A DNA stretch of 64,000 nucleotides. Origin: Pseudomonas frederiksbergensis (GTDB lineage: Bacteria; Pseudomonadota; Gammaproteobacteria; Pseudomonadales; Pseudomonadaceae). The stretch lies in contig NZ_CP017887.1 in the NCBI RefSeq assembly GCF_001874645.1, positions 307,070 to 371,069 on the forward strand. Direction: 5' to 3'. The position numbers and the translations under genes are program-made. Positions within the stretch are counted from its first letter, which is position 1; the number at the start of each line of letters is the position of its first letter. Below are positions 48,811 through 59,380 of the stretch, one piece after another. The notes under the pieces are model-generated. The model ran no database searches. It was not told the origin of the DNA and saw nothing but the letters and a program-made list of their open reading frames with translations.

Positions 48811-49734
48811 ATGGGCACACTCGCTCTGGCTGCCAAAGTCACCCACGTTCCATCGATGTACCTGTCCGAACTGCCGGGCCCGCGCCAGGGCTTTCGTAAG
48901 GCGGCCATCGACGGCCATCTAGAAATCAGCCGGCGCTGCCGCGAGTTGGGCGTCGACACCATCGTGGTGTTCGACACCCACTGGCTGGTCAACGCCAATT
49001 ACCACATCAACTGCGCCCCGCAGTTTAAGGGCCTGTACACCAGTAACGAGTTGCCTCACTTCATCAGCAATATGGAGTACGCATTCCCCGGCAACCCGAC
49101 ACTGGGCAAGATTCTCGCCGACGCCTGCAACGCGTTCGGCGTGGAAACCATGGCCCACGACGCCACGACCCTGGCGCCGGAGTATGGCACCCTGGTGCCG
49201 ATGCGCTATATGAACGCCGACCAGCATTTCAAGGTCGTCTCGGTCTCGTCGCTGTGCACTTCGCACTTTCTCAACGACAGCGCCCGCCTTGGCTGGGCCA
49301 TGCGCAAGGCGGTGGAAGACCACTACGACGGCACCGTGGCATTTTTGGCCAGCGGCTCGTTGTCCCACCGCTTTGCCCAAAATGGCCAGGCGCCGGAGTT
49401 TGCCACCAAGATCTGGAGCCCGTTCCTCGAAAGCCTCGACGAGCGCGTGATCCAGATGTGGGAGAACGCCGAGTGGGAACGGTTCTGCGCGATGCTGCCC
49501 GAATACGCGGCCAAGGGCCATGGCGAAGGCTTTATGCACGACACCGCCATGCTGCTCGGCGCCCTGGGCTGGTCGAAGTACGACGGCCAAGCCGAAGTGC
49601 TGACACCCTACTTCGCGGCCTCCGGCACCGGGCAAATCAACGCGGTGTTCCCGGTCACGCCCCAGGATGGTTCGAGCCTTCCTCCGGCCCAGGCCTCCAA
49701 CCCGGCCGACGTCGCGTACGCTGGCCGGATCTGA
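48811..49734 (+). CDS. hpaD: HpaD, 3,4-dihydroxyphenylacetate 2,3-dioxygenase
   Basis: 307 residues of the LigB-type (class III) extradiol dioxygenases: VTHVPSMYLSELPGPRQGFR with an early metal His, DTIVVFDTHWLVNANYHINC with the second His, and FLASGSLSHRFAQNG. Opens the homoprotocatechuate ring next to the hydroxyls using Fe(II) or Mn(II). About 25 residues longer than E. coli HpaD, mostly at the C-terminus. RBS AGGAGA upstream. Confidence 0.93.
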   Translation: MGTLALAAKVTHVPSMYLSELPGPRQGFRKAAIDGHLEISRRCRELGVDTIVVFDTHWLVNANYHINCAPQFKGLYTSNELPHFISNMEYAFPGNPTLGKILADACNAFGVETMAHDATTLAPEYGTLVPMRYMNADQHFKVVSVSSLCTSHFLNDSARLGWAMRKAVEDHYDGTVAFLASGSLSHRFAQNGQAPEFATKIWSPFLESLDERVIQMWENAEWERFCAMLPEYAAKGHGEGFMHDTAMLLGALGWSKYDGQAEVLTPYFAASGTGQINAVFPVTPQDGSSLPPAQASNPADVAYAGRI

Positions 49735-49742
49735 GCAACACC

Positions 49743-49785
49743 TGGCCCAGCCACCGCTCCACCACGTGGAGCGGTGGCTGGGCCA
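49743..49785 (+). other. Long perfect intercistronic hairpin between hpaD and hpaF
   Basis: 20-bp perfect stem (49743-49762 with 49766-49785; arm begins TGGCCCAGCCACCGCTCC) with a 3-nt CAC loop, 9 bp after the hpaD stop and 33 bp before hpaF. No T tract. Likely a 3'-end stabiliser or processing site that sets different hpaD and hpaF levels. Confidence 0.8.
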
Positions 49786-49818
49786 AGCCTTGCTCGATCG
49801 CCAAACAGGAAAGCCCCC

Positions 49819-50229
49819 ATGCCTCATCTGGTACTGCTCTACACCCCCGAACTGGAACAGCAGGCCGATATGACCGGCCTGTGCCGCGTCCTGGCCGACA
49901 CCATGCTGGCGCAGCGCGACGAAAACGCTAAAGCGGTGTTCCCCACCGGCGGTACTCGCGTCCTCGCCTACCCTGCCGCGCACTGCGCCGTGGCCGATGG
50001 CCAGGGCGATTACACCTTTCTCTACGCCAACCTGCGCATGGGCGCGGACCGCAGCGCCGCCGTGCACAAGACCGTGGGCGACAACCTGCTGGCGGTCCTG
50101 TGCGACAGGCTCGGCGCACTGGTTGCGCAGCACCCGATGGGCATCACCCTACAAATCGATGAAGCCCCCGGCCAGGTCTACGATGGTAAACACAGCAGCC
50201 TGCACCCCCTCTTCAACAAGACTTCCTGA
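49819..50229 (+). CDS. hpaF: HpaF, 5-carboxymethyl-2-hydroxymuconate isomerase
   Basis: 136 residues from ATG 49819 ([20 protein letters not shown]) with AGGAAAG upstream; Pro2 is in place as the catalytic base, as in the tautomerase-like CHMI family. Converts 5-carboxymethyl-2-hydroxymuconate to its oxo isomer. The longer frame from 49774 overlaps the hairpin and is rejected. Confidence 0.92.
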   Translation: MPHLVLLYTPELEQQADMTGLCRVLADTMLAQRDENAKAVFPTGGTRVLAYPAAHCAVADGQGDYTFLYANLRMGADRSAAVHKTVGDNLLAVLCDRLGALVAQHPMGITLQIDEAPGQVYDGKHSSLHPLFNKTS

Positions 50230-50237
50230 GGTTTCAC

Positions 50238-51041
50238 ATGCTTGACGCCGCTTTTATCCAACAGGCCGCTACCCGCCTCGACGCCGCCGAGCGCTCGCGG
50301 ACACAGGTGCGCCAGTTCTCCCTCGATTACCCGCAAATCACCCTCGAGGACGCCTACGCCATCCAGCGCGCCTGGGTCGCCCAGAAAATCAAGGATGGGC
50401 GCAAGCTGGTCGGCCACAAGATCGGCCTGACTTCGCGCGCCATGCAGGTCTCGTCCAATATCAGCGAGCCGGACTACGGCGCGCTGCTCGACGACATGTT
50501 TTTCGACGAAGGCACCGATATTCCCTTCGAGCGCTTTATCGTGCCGCGCGTGGAAGTCGAACTGGCGTTTATCCTCAGCAAGCCGCTCAAGGGCCCGAAT
50601 GTCACGGTCTTCGACGTGCTTGATGCCACCGAATGGGTGATCCCGGCGCTGGAAATCATCGACGCGCGCATCCAGCAGGTCGACCCACAGACCCAGGCCT
50701 CCCGCAAGGTCTTCGACACCATTTCCGACAACGCCGCCAATGCCGGCGTGGTCATGGGCGGGCGCGCCGTAAGGCCGAGCGAAATCGACTTGCGCAAGGT
50801 CCCGGCGGTGCTCTACCGCAATGGCGTGATCGAGGAATCCGGCGTTTCCGCCGCCGTCCTCAACCATCCGGCCAAAGGCGTGGCCTGGCTGGCCAACAAA
50901 CTGGCGCCCTACAGCGTCACCCTGGAGCCGGGCCAGATCATCCTGGGCGGCTCGTTTACCCGTCCGGTCGCGGCCAACCCCGGCGACACCTTCCACGTCG
51001 ACTACGACATGCTCGGCAGCATCGCCTGCCGCTTTGTCTAA
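50238..51041 (+). CDS. hpaH: HpaH, 2-oxo-hept-4-ene-1,7-dioate hydratase
   Basis: 267 residues, FAH-related hydratase fold: [56 protein letters not shown] with the metal-binding Glu pair, and [20 protein letters not shown]. Adds water to the diene product of HpaG using Mg(II). RBS GAGG; 8 bp after hpaF. Confidence 0.94.
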   Translation: MLDAAFIQQAATRLDAAERSRTQVRQFSLDYPQITLEDAYAIQRAWVAQKIKDGRKLVGHKIGLTSRAMQVSSNISEPDYGALLDDMFFDEGTDIPFERFIVPRVEVELAFILSKPLKGPNVTVFDVLDATEWVIPALEIIDARIQQVDPQTQASRKVFDTISDNAANAGVVMGGRAVRPSEIDLRKVPAVLYRNGVIEESGVSAAVLNHPAKGVAWLANKLAPYSVTLEPGQIILGGSFTRPVAANPGDTFHVDYDMLGSIACRFV

Positions 51042-51100
51042 GCCCCGTCACGCCTAGAGTGCAGGGCAACCCTGCCCGCACTTCAAAGAGGAGCCTCGCT

Positions 51101-51904
51101 ATGCACATGCCCATCAACACCTTCAAGCAACGCCTCAAGTCCGACCCGGCGCAGATCGGCCTGTGGCTGGGCCTGGCCGATGCCTACTGCGCCGAACTGG
51201 CGGCCAATGCCGGATTCGACTGGCTGCTGATCGACGGCGAGCATGCGCCCAATGACCTGCGCGGCCTGCTCGGTCAATTGCAGGCCGTGGCGCCCTATGC
51301 CTCGCAGCCGGTCATCCGCCCGGTGATCGGTGATACCGCGCTAATCAAGCAGATCCTCGATATCGGTGCCCAGACCCTACTGGTGCCCATGGTCGAAAGC
51401 GCCGAACAGGCCCGCGAACTGGTCCGCGCCATCCACTACCCGCCACGCGGCGTACGGGGCGTCGGCAGTGCCCTGGCCCGTGCTTCGCGCTGGAACAGCA
51501 TCCCCGGCTACCTCGATCAGGCCGATGAACAGATGTGCCTGCTGGTGCAGATCGAGAATCTCGAAGGCCTGGCCAAACTGGATGAAATCGTCGCGGTGGA
51601 AGGGGTCGACGGGGTGTTTATCGGCCCGGCCGATCTGAGCGCCTCCATGGGTCATCGCGGCAACCCCGGCCACCCGGTCGTACAAGCGGCCATCGAGGAC
51701 GCCATTGTGCGGATCCACAAGACCGGCAAGGCCGCCGGGATTCTCAGTGCCGACCAGACACTGGCGCGGCGCTATATCGAACTGGGCGCCAAATTTGTCG
51801 CCGTCGGCGTCGACACCACCGTGCTGATGCGCGGCCTGCAGACCCTGGTCGGCGCCTTTAAGGACGACCCCGGTCCCGACAGCGCAGGCGGCGGCGTTTA
51901 CTGA
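51101..51904 (+). CDS. hpaI: HpaI, 4-hydroxy-2-oxoheptanedioate aldolase
   Basis: 267 residues, class II aldolase of the HpcH/HpaI family: [40 protein letters not shown] (catalytic His), [20 protein letters not shown] and [17 protein letters not shown] (metal Glu and Asp). Splits the last intermediate into pyruvate and succinic semialdehyde. ATG 51101 follows AAAGAGGAG. Last intact gene of the operon. Confidence 0.95.
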   Translation: MHMPINTFKQRLKSDPAQIGLWLGLADAYCAELAANAGFDWLLIDGEHAPNDLRGLLGQLQAVAPYASQPVIRPVIGDTALIKQILDIGAQTLLVPMVESAEQARELVRAIHYPPRGVRGVGSALARASRWNSIPGYLDQADEQMCLLVQIENLEGLAKLDEIVAVEGVDGVFIGPADLSASMGHRGNPGHPVVQAAIEDAIVRIHKTGKAAGILSADQTLARRYIELGAKFVAVGVDTTVLMRGLQTLVGAFKDDPGPDSAGGGVY

Positions 51905-51948
51905 TCGCCACCGGCCTACCGCCTACCCCCTTATCTGCCGAGAACCTT

Positions 51949-51981
51949 ATGAAGCTCACCGATCCCCACCTCCTGCGCCAA
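51949..51981 (+). pseudogene. First 11 codons of a succinate-semialdehyde dehydrogenase gene
   Basis: ATG 51949 reads MKLTDPHLLRQ and then meets a stop in foreign sequence. This is the N-terminus typical of GabD-type succinate-semialdehyde dehydrogenases (MKLxDPxLLRQQxYI). The enzyme would oxidise the HpaI product, so the gene fits as the original eighth operon member, cut by the mobile debris that follows. Confidence 0.65.
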
Positions 51982-52093
51982 TAGGCCTATAAGGCATCAT
52001 CACAGGTAGACCGTGAAAGCTGTCTTCGTGATGCAGGTGAAGATTGCTGTTGCCTACGTGACGCTTGGATGGGTAAGTCATGGTAATGATTCG

Positions 52094-52866
52094 GTCGCGG
52101 TAGGGACGGCAGTTACCTGCCGCCCCCCGCTCAGATCCGTACGTGCGGAACTATCGCATACGGCTCCTGCCTTGGGTACGTGACGCAAAGCGATCCTCAG
52201 GATAAGGATGTGCATTTCTGGGTCTTGGTATACAGAGGTCGGCAAGGCGTCCGTAGCGTGACCATTGAAGCCGATGACGCTGGCTGCGACGTTTGAGGGC
52301 TTGCCGCCATAGACGGCATACCGCCAACCGAAAACCGCCAACCGAAAACCGCCAAGACGTATCAGGTTTCCCGGCACCGCGTGGTAATTGAAGTACCCAC
52401 TGACAACCCGGTTAAGCCACTGACCCACGACCCGAACAGGCTCATGACGTCGGCGTTTCAGCTCATCCCGGATAGCCAGTAGCGTTGCACGCATTCGCTT
52501 CTTGACCGTCAGTCGCAGTATTTGAAACCCACCGCTTCTGTTGGTACTACAACAGTGCGTGAAGCCCAGGAAGTCAAATGTCTCCGGTTTACCTAAACCT
52601 CGCTTTCTACGATTTCTCGCAGCAAAACGACCAAACTCAATCAGCCGTGTCTTCGAAGCGTTGAGCGATAAACCGAACCTGGCCAGCCGTTCCCGCAATT
52701 TCTCCAAGAACTGCTGAGCCTGCCATTGCGTCCTGAAACCCACCACACTGTCGTCCGCGTAACGCACGACAATCACATCGCCACGGGCGTGGCGCTGGCG
52801 CCACTGCCTTACCCATAGATCCAGCACGTAGTGAAGATAGATATTCGCCAGTAACGGCGATATATC
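52094..52866 (-). mobile_element. 3' half of a group II intron with part of its reverse transcriptase
   Basis: Minus strand: reverse transcriptase part from GDISPLLANIYLHYVLDLW through VIVVRYADDSVVGF (YADD intact) to the maturase domain (VVGQWLNRVVSGYFNYHAVP). Then an intron domain V-like hairpin at 52133-52167 (GAGCCGTATGCGA..CGTACGG) and a domain VI-like stem ending near 52094 (CCCTACCGCGAC). The N-terminal half and the ribozyme 5' domains are missing. A 14-bp tandem repeat lies at 52321-52348. Confidence 0.85.
52321..52348. repeat. 14-bp tandem repeat inside the intron ORF
   Basis: Two perfect CCGCCAACCGAAAA units followed by CCGCCAA. It lies in the distal part of the minus-strand maturase frame, where extra units change the frame. 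Confidence 0.85.
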
Positions 52867-53929
52867 CCCGGTGTTGGCCAACATGACGCTGGATGGGTTG
52901 GAAGCGAGGCTGGCGGAAACATTTCCCAACGCCAAGTGGACAGCCCGAAAAATGCAGATGGTGCGTTATGCAGATGTTTTCATCATCACTGGCTGTTCGA
53001 AAGAGTGGCTGGAGAATGAAGTCAGGCCCGCTGTGGTTGAGTTCCTGGCAGAGCGTGGACTTGTCCTCTCTCCGGAAAAAACCAAAATAACGCACATAGG
53101 GGACGGGTTCGACTTCCTCGGATGGAACTTGCGCAAGTACAACGGCAAGCTCCTGATAAAGCCATCGAAAGCGAACATCAGGGCTCACCTCGCCAAGCTC
53201 CGGGAAGTGATCAAGACCAACAAGGCGATCAAGCAGGTCAATTTGATAGAGCTGCTCAACCCAATTTTACGGGGGTGGGCGAACTATCATAGCCACGTGG
53301 TCGCCAAGAAAGTCTTCAATCAGGTAGACAGCGAAGTCTGGACAATGCTCTGGCGTTGGGCGGTGAGACGGCATCCGCGCAAAGGAACACGGTGGGTTAA
53401 GGACAGGTATTTCAAAGTCCGAGGATCGCGCCGGTGGGTGTCTCCACCGTTGAAAAAACCGCAGACGGTAAGACAAGGGAATACACCTTGCTGAAGGAAT
53501 CGCACACGCCGATCGTGCGGCACATCAAGATCAAGGCTGCTGCCAAACCGCATGACCCCAATTGGGATGGGTATTTCGAGTTCCGCTGGGGCAAGAAAAT
53601 GCTCAAATCGACGAAGGGACGAGCGAAGCTGTATCGCGTCTGGCGACAGCAAGGCGGCCTGTGTTCTTTTTGTTACAAGCCCGTTACCAAAGATACGCCG
53701 TGGCATAGTCGCCATATCGTAAAGCTGGGGGACGGCGGGACGGACGCCGCAGTCAATCTTGAAATCTACCATCTGCATTGCCCCGAGATCAGCAGTACGC
53801 CAATGTGAAAGAGGTATAGCTGGGTACTTAAAAGTGCCTTTGTAGAGGCTTGAGCCGTGTGCTGGGAAACTCGCATGCACGGTTCTTAGGGGGTTGGACG
53901 CGGGCAACCGCGTCTGACTACCCGACAAC
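52859..53929 (+). mobile_element. 3' half of a second, oppositely oriented group II intron
   Basis: Plus strand: ISPVLANMTLDGLEARLAET, MVRYADVFIITG (the second catalytic Asp of YADD is Val), maturase part LLNPILRGWANYHSHVVAKK, a frameshift near 53440, then an HNH-type end (RQQGGLCSFCYKPVT, HSRHIVKLGDGG, NLEIYHLHCPE). Ribozyme domains V and VI follow, ending about 53929. The 5' half is missing; it meets the other intron at a GATATATC palindrome (52859-52866). Confidence 0.87.
53852..53886 (+). ncRNA. Group II intron domain V
   Basis: GAGCCGTGTGCTGGGAAACT and the 3' arm GCATGCACGGTTCTT form the 34-nt catalytic hairpin of group II introns, followed by a domain VI stem and the 3' end CTGACTACCCGAC. 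Confidence 0.85.
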
Positions 53930-54144
53930 CAGATCCGACCATGGGCTCTTGGGCGCAAGAACTGGCTCTTCGCAGGGTCGCTCCGTAGCGGCAAACGAGC
54001 GGCGGCGATCATGAGTCTGATCCAGTCGGCGCGGCTGAATGGGCATGACCCGTACGCCTATTTGAAGGATGTTCTCACGCGCCTGCCGACGCAGCGGGCC
54101 AGTGAAATAGGACAGCTACTGCCGCATAAATGGGTGCAGGCCTG
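53930..54144 (+). pseudogene. C-terminal end of an IS66-family transposase (TnpC)
   Basis: Directly after the intron 3' end the frame reads NQIRPWALGRKNWLFAGSLR, AAAIMSLIQSARLNGHDPYA and YLKDVLTRLPTQRASEIGQL to a stop, the conserved end of IS66 TnpC. The intron therefore had inserted in tnpC just before NQIRPW. The 5' part of the transposase is absent. Confidence 0.9.
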
Positions 54145-54185
54145 ACTTGCGCAGGGTAAATACGGCAGTCACTTACCCCCTACCA

Positions 54186-54383
54186 TCAGTCTCGACGATT
54201 GACTCTTTTAAAGCACCCTACAGCCATGAAGACACAGCCTGGTATCCAAAAGCCAGGATTTCCTGTGCCCAAGCCTACTGCGACTAGCGCCACTCCTACT
54301 GCGAGCATGATGCGTTCTCCATAACCGAAATATCCATTAACGACTGAGCTGAATTTAACATAGCCCCTTCGCATTAGCGGCAA
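54186..54383 (-). CDS. Small hydrophobic membrane protein
   Basis: 65 residues, or 40 from an internal Met, with one or two membrane segments (IMLAVGVALVAVGLG, FWIPGCVFMAVGCF) and a basic C-terminus (KRVNRRD). No recognised family; surrounded by mobile DNA. Confidence 0.45.
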   Translation of the reverse strand: MPLMRRGYVKFSSVVNGYFGYGERIMLAVGVALVAVGLGTGNPGFWIPGCVFMAVGCFKRVNRRD

Positions 54384-54428
54384 AGCGTCGTGATTTTTAG
54401 ATGAGTCAAATGGCTCTATCGTAAGGTG

Positions 54429-54477
54429 GGATGCCCGGACGGTTACGTCTAATCACGCAAGGCGTGATGCCCGGACG
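54429..54477. repeat. Short direct repeat with hairpin
   Basis: GATGCCCGGACG occurs at 54430-54441 and 54466-54477, with a small hairpin (TCACGC-AAG-GCGTGA, 54453-54467) between. Possibly a REP-like remnant. Confidence 0.5.
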
Positions 54478-54824
54478 CATATGCACAACCGAGAATGGGC
54501 AAATCACCAATGACTCGCTCGCAATACTCATACGAGGCTGAACAGAATTTTTGGCAGCCGCCACAAGAAGGGAATCGGGTGGCGTGGGGTGTCAGATCTA
54601 TCTAGAGGGCGTCACCATCAGGCTTGATCGTGACGACAGAAAAGCCCTCCCCAAAAGGAAGGAAAGTTTAAATATCGCGCACAAGAACGCCGGTTTGCTA
54701 GATATCTTTGCTCGCACGAACATTATCAGTCAAATCGGTGTTCTTGTTTTTGTGTTTCCCTGTAGTGGTCTAATGATTCCGGACACCCATTTAGGCGAGA
54801 ATACCCGCCAGATCGAGGTGTCAG

Positions 54825-55987
<1,163 letters not shown>

Positions 55988-56071
55988 CCACTACACCCGA
56001 GATTCCGTGAGGAACCAAAAAACCGCTAAAAGTAACGGATAGCGTCACTGGTATTAAATGAGAATCCCCCC

Positions 56072-56326
56072 CTAGTTATCGTTGCTACAAGTTCCCCAGA
56101 TCGGGTAACGCAAAAGATGTTGCTGCCCTTGCGAATCTTCATACAGCATTTCCACTTCATGGATTCCACAAACATCATTCAGGTCGGGCGAGTGAAGCAC
56201 TCGTTTCACATCCAGACGCATACCGTAGTAGTAATCCTCTGCAACGGGCTTCGCGGGGCCATCAGCGGCACCAGCTATCGTGCTTAGGCCAAAAAAACAG
56301 ACTGACAGTACAACGGAAGCTTTCAT
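56072..56326 (-). CDS. DUF2790 small exported protein
   Basis: 84 residues with a signal peptide ending AGAADG and the DUF2790 core YYYGMRLDVKRVLHSPDLND, then CGIHEVEMLYEDSQGQQHLL and RYPIWGTC. The family is common and largely confined to Pseudomonas; function is unknown, with some members induced by copper or stress. GGAGGT precedes the ATG at 56326. Confidence 0.85.
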   Translation of the reverse strand: MKASVVLSVCFFGLSTIAGAADGPAKPVAEDYYYGMRLDVKRVLHSPDLNDVCGIHEVEMLYEDSQGQQHLLRYPIWGTCSNDN

Positions 56327-56535
56327 AGCTGACCTCCTAATGCATCACAGAGATGGCAGCGATCAAATAGTGTTTGTCGTCCTACGTCTCGCGATAAACT
56401 CCCGTGCATCCTTCACGCCGCGCCATACCGCTACCATTTGTAGGGCAGGATGCCCTTAAAAAAGCGTAGTCTATGCCCGGTGTTAGATGTGTAAACTTGA
56501 ACAAATTAAGCGGAGAAATTTGGCAGTCGCGGTTG

Positions 56536-56830
56536 TTACGACTGTGCGCGCCTCTCATCGTGACGTCCTTTGCTGCATCCGCTGCTCTGCGACCTCAACT
56601 GGACTGCCCGCGCCACCACAGACAATTTCCATCCTCCTAATGAGGCCCTTTCAAAGGCCTCAGGGCTTACGCCGCCCAGATGGCTGTAACGGCGTATTCG
56701 GTTGTAAAACACCTCAATGTAATCGAACACATTAGCCCGGGCCATATCCCGAGTTTTGTAGATCCGCTTGCGGATGCGTTCCTTTTTCAGGCTGCTGAAA
56801 AAAAGACTCGGCCACGGCATTGACGCTCCC
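56536..56830 (-). pseudogene. C-terminal fragment of a different IS3-family OrfB
   Basis: LFFSSLKKERIRKRIYKTRD, MARANVFDYIEVFYNRIRRY and SHLGGVSPEAFERAS are the conserved end of an IS3 OrfB (SFFSSLKxE), preceded by the scrambled stretch GMGASMPWPS. Upstream catalytic domain missing. Distinct from the intact element nearby. Confidence 0.85.
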
Positions 56831-57004
56831 ATGCCAACAAGATCTAGCCGAGTCAGCCAGATCCGCCAAGATTAAAGGGTACAGATCCGAATGGCACTTA
56901 CTTAGCTGCCGACAGCGTCATTTAAGCGGGAAAATGGGAGAAGGCTAGCCTTGGTCTACGGTGATAGTTGCGAACACACGCCGAAAACCAAGGACACAGC
57001 CCAA

Positions 57005-57631
57005 ATGAATCGTAGACGCCAAATTTTTCAGCATCAACAAAATCGCCTGCGTCAGCATGCTTCCAATGCAGACGCCTACGCGTTCTTCGATTTGCTTACG
57101 GCCCCGCAGCTATTGCCCGTTGTAGATTCCTTACTTCCTGAACATCGGGAGCGGTTGTTTCCGCCGACCGAAACACTTTCCATGTTTCTCGCCCAAGCGT
57201 TGGGGGCTGATCGCTCCTGTCAGAATGCCGTCAATGATTTTTCAATAAAACGCGTCTGTGGAGGCTTGAGCCCTGGCAGCACCAGGACCGGGGGTTATTG
57301 CAAAGCCAGAAAGCGCCTACCTGTCGAAATGGTCTCTACATTGCTCCATCACACAGGTGCACTGATCAGCGATCATGCCCCAACGTCCTGGCGCTGGCTA
57401 AACCGACCGGTACGGCTGGTAGATGGCACTACGATCAGCATGCCCGATACGGCGGAAAATCAGGCGGCCTATCCTCAATCTGGTAGTCAGAAAGCCGGTC
57501 TTGGTTTCCCGCTGTTTCGAATGGTCGGTATCGTTTGTTTGGCCAGTGGGGCTGTCTTAGATGCTGCCGTGGGCCGTTTCCACGGCAAGGGCGGGGATTA
57601 TTCCCATGTGCCGGAGAATACGTTCATCTAA
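57005..57631 (+). pseudogene. IS4-family transposase, truncated
   Basis: From ATG 57005 (MNRRRQIFQHQQNRLRQHAS), 208 codons with NAVNDFSIKRVCGGLSPGST, GGYCKARKRLPVEMVSTLL and LVDGTTISMPDTAENQAAYP (first catalytic Asp) ending soon after GFPLFRMVGIVCLASGAVLD. The second half with the other catalytic residues is absent; a stop follows at 57631. The 140 bp after it are unidentified. Confidence 0.85.
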
Positions 57632-57774
57632 GAGCGCCGCTGCTTCCTGGATGCATGCCGGAATGGAAGTCCTCACCGCTGCCTGTATGATTGCGTTCGG
57701 CTTCCTGCGGGCGATTTTCCACTCCAAATGGGCCTTCCGGCTGATTCTCGGCACCGACCAAAGCAGACATCTTG

Positions 57775-59298
57775 ATGAACCTACCCACCCCCGATGAGCC
57801 AACAGAAGCATTTCGGATTCCGCCTCACTCTATCGAGGCCGAGCAAGCAGTGCTTGGTGGGTTGCTTTTGGATAACTCTACGTTCGAGTCGATGATTGAC
57901 TTGGTTTCTGCGGACGATTTTTTTCTGGCAGACCACCGAACGATTTTTCACGCCATCAGCACCCTTGCTGACCGAGGTATGGCGTTTGACGTCGTCACCC
58001 TTCATGACCAACTGAGCAGCGAGACTCAACTTGAGCAGCCGGGGCATCTGAATTACTTACGGGAGCTTTTGGCCAACACCCCATCTATCGCCAACATCGA
58101 GTCTTACGCGAGCCTGATCAGGGAACGTGCAAAGCTTCGGCAGATTATCTCGACCTGTGATGACATAACCCATAATGCGTTGAGCCCAAACGGTAGAACC
58201 GCTCCTGATCTTATTGAAGATGCAGAACGGAGAATGCTCATGCTCGTTAACTCAAGCCGAAAGCGCGGCGGCCCTAAAGCTGTTACTCAACTCCTAACCA
58301 GGGCTAAAAAGAAAATCGATGCGCGCTCAAAGTCAGCGAAGGCCATTACAGGTCTGTCGTCGGGCTTTAGCGATCTGGATCGAAAGATTGATGGTTTTCA
58401 ACCCGCGGATCTGATCATCGTTGCTGGTCGACCTTCGATGGGGAAAACGACTTTCGCGATGAATCTCGTAGAAAACGCGGTTCTTCAGGGCGAGAAGCCC
58501 GTGCTGGTTTACTCCCTGGAAATGCCAGGCGAATCATTGATTATGCGCATGCTGGCATCCTTGGGCCGCGTCGATCTGACAAAGTTTCGCTCTGGACGAC
58601 TAGAGGACAATGATTGGCCCCGCCTGTCCTCGGCAATCGATCTTCTCAACGATCGTAAACTGTTCATTGACGATACATCGAGCATCAGTCCGTCAGAAAT
58701 GCGGTCCCGCACACGACGCATAGTCCGGGAGCACGGTGAGCTCGCGCTGATCATGGTCGATTACCTGCAGTTGATGCAGATCCCCGGCGCCAGCGGCCTG
58801 AACCGCACGAATGAAATTTCGGAGATTTCTCGATCACTAAAAGCGCTGGCCAAAGAGTTCAACTGCCCCGTAGTAGCTTTGTCTCAGCTCAACCGATCCC
58901 TGGAACAACGTCCTGATAAACGCCCCGTCAACTCTGACCTGCGTGAGTCTGGCGCGATCGAACAGGACGCGGACGTGATTATGTTTGTGTACCGGGATGA
59001 AATTTATCACCCGGACACCAAATTCAAAGGGACCGCGGAAATCATCATCGGTAAACACCGTGAAGGCCCTACCGGTTTCTGCAGGTTGAATTTCCTTGAC
59101 CGTTTCACACGGTTCGAATCGCTCCTACCTGGTACCCATGCCTTCACCGACCTCGAACTGGGCATCACGGAGGTCATTGATGAACATCCTCGCTTAGGCA
59201 GGATGGTCGCCTCCGAGCTGGCCACACAAAGCAAATTAGTGAGGGTCATGACCCCATTATTTGGAATCAAGCGAGGTTCCAGCCGACCCAAAAAATAG
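57775..59298 (+). CDS. DnaB-like replicative helicase, divergent copy
   Basis: 507 residues from ATG 57775. N-terminal primase-binding domain (PPHSIEAEQAVLGGLLLDNS) and RecA-type helicase core with Walker A AGRPSMGKTTFAMN, Walker B ALIMVDYLQLMQIPG and the arginine-finger region DLRESGAIEQDADVIMFVYR. It differs from the next DnaB by many substitutions, a SRKRGGPKAVTQLLTRAKKK linker, and a C-terminal extension of about 40 residues (ELGITEVIDEHPRLGRMVAS..). All motifs intact, so probably an active 5'-3' helicase. Weak RBS. Confidence 0.88.
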   Translation: MNLPTPDEPTEAFRIPPHSIEAEQAVLGGLLLDNSTFESMIDLVSADDFFLADHRTIFHAISTLADRGMAFDVVTLHDQLSSETQLEQPGHLNYLRELLANTPSIANIESYASLIRERAKLRQIISTCDDITHNALSPNGRTAPDLIEDAERRMLMLVNSSRKRGGPKAVTQLLTRAKKKIDARSKSAKAITGLSSGFSDLDRKIDGFQPADLIIVAGRPSMGKTTFAMNLVENAVLQGEKPVLVYSLEMPGESLIMRMLASLGRVDLTKFRSGRLEDNDWPRLSSAIDLLNDRKLFIDDTSSISPSEMRSRTRRIVREHGELALIMVDYLQLMQIPGASGLNRTNEISEISRSLKALAKEFNCPVVALSQLNRSLEQRPDKRPVNSDLRESGAIEQDADVIMFVYRDEIYHPDTKFKGTAEIIIGKHREGPTGFCRLNFLDRFTRFESLLPGTHAFTDLELGITEVIDEHPRLGRMVASELATQSKLVRVMTPLFGIKRGSSRPKK

Positions 59299-59380
59299 CT
59301 CCCGTGAAGTCACTACTTCCGTTGCGCCCCTCAAAGGTCGCTTATCTAAGGTCAGCTTCTAACCCATTGGGCTCGTGTCT

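Noticed and set aside
47484..48998. 504-codon minus-strand frame antisense to hpaE
   Set aside because: A shadow frame in high-GC coding DNA; HpaE is unambiguous on the plus strand.
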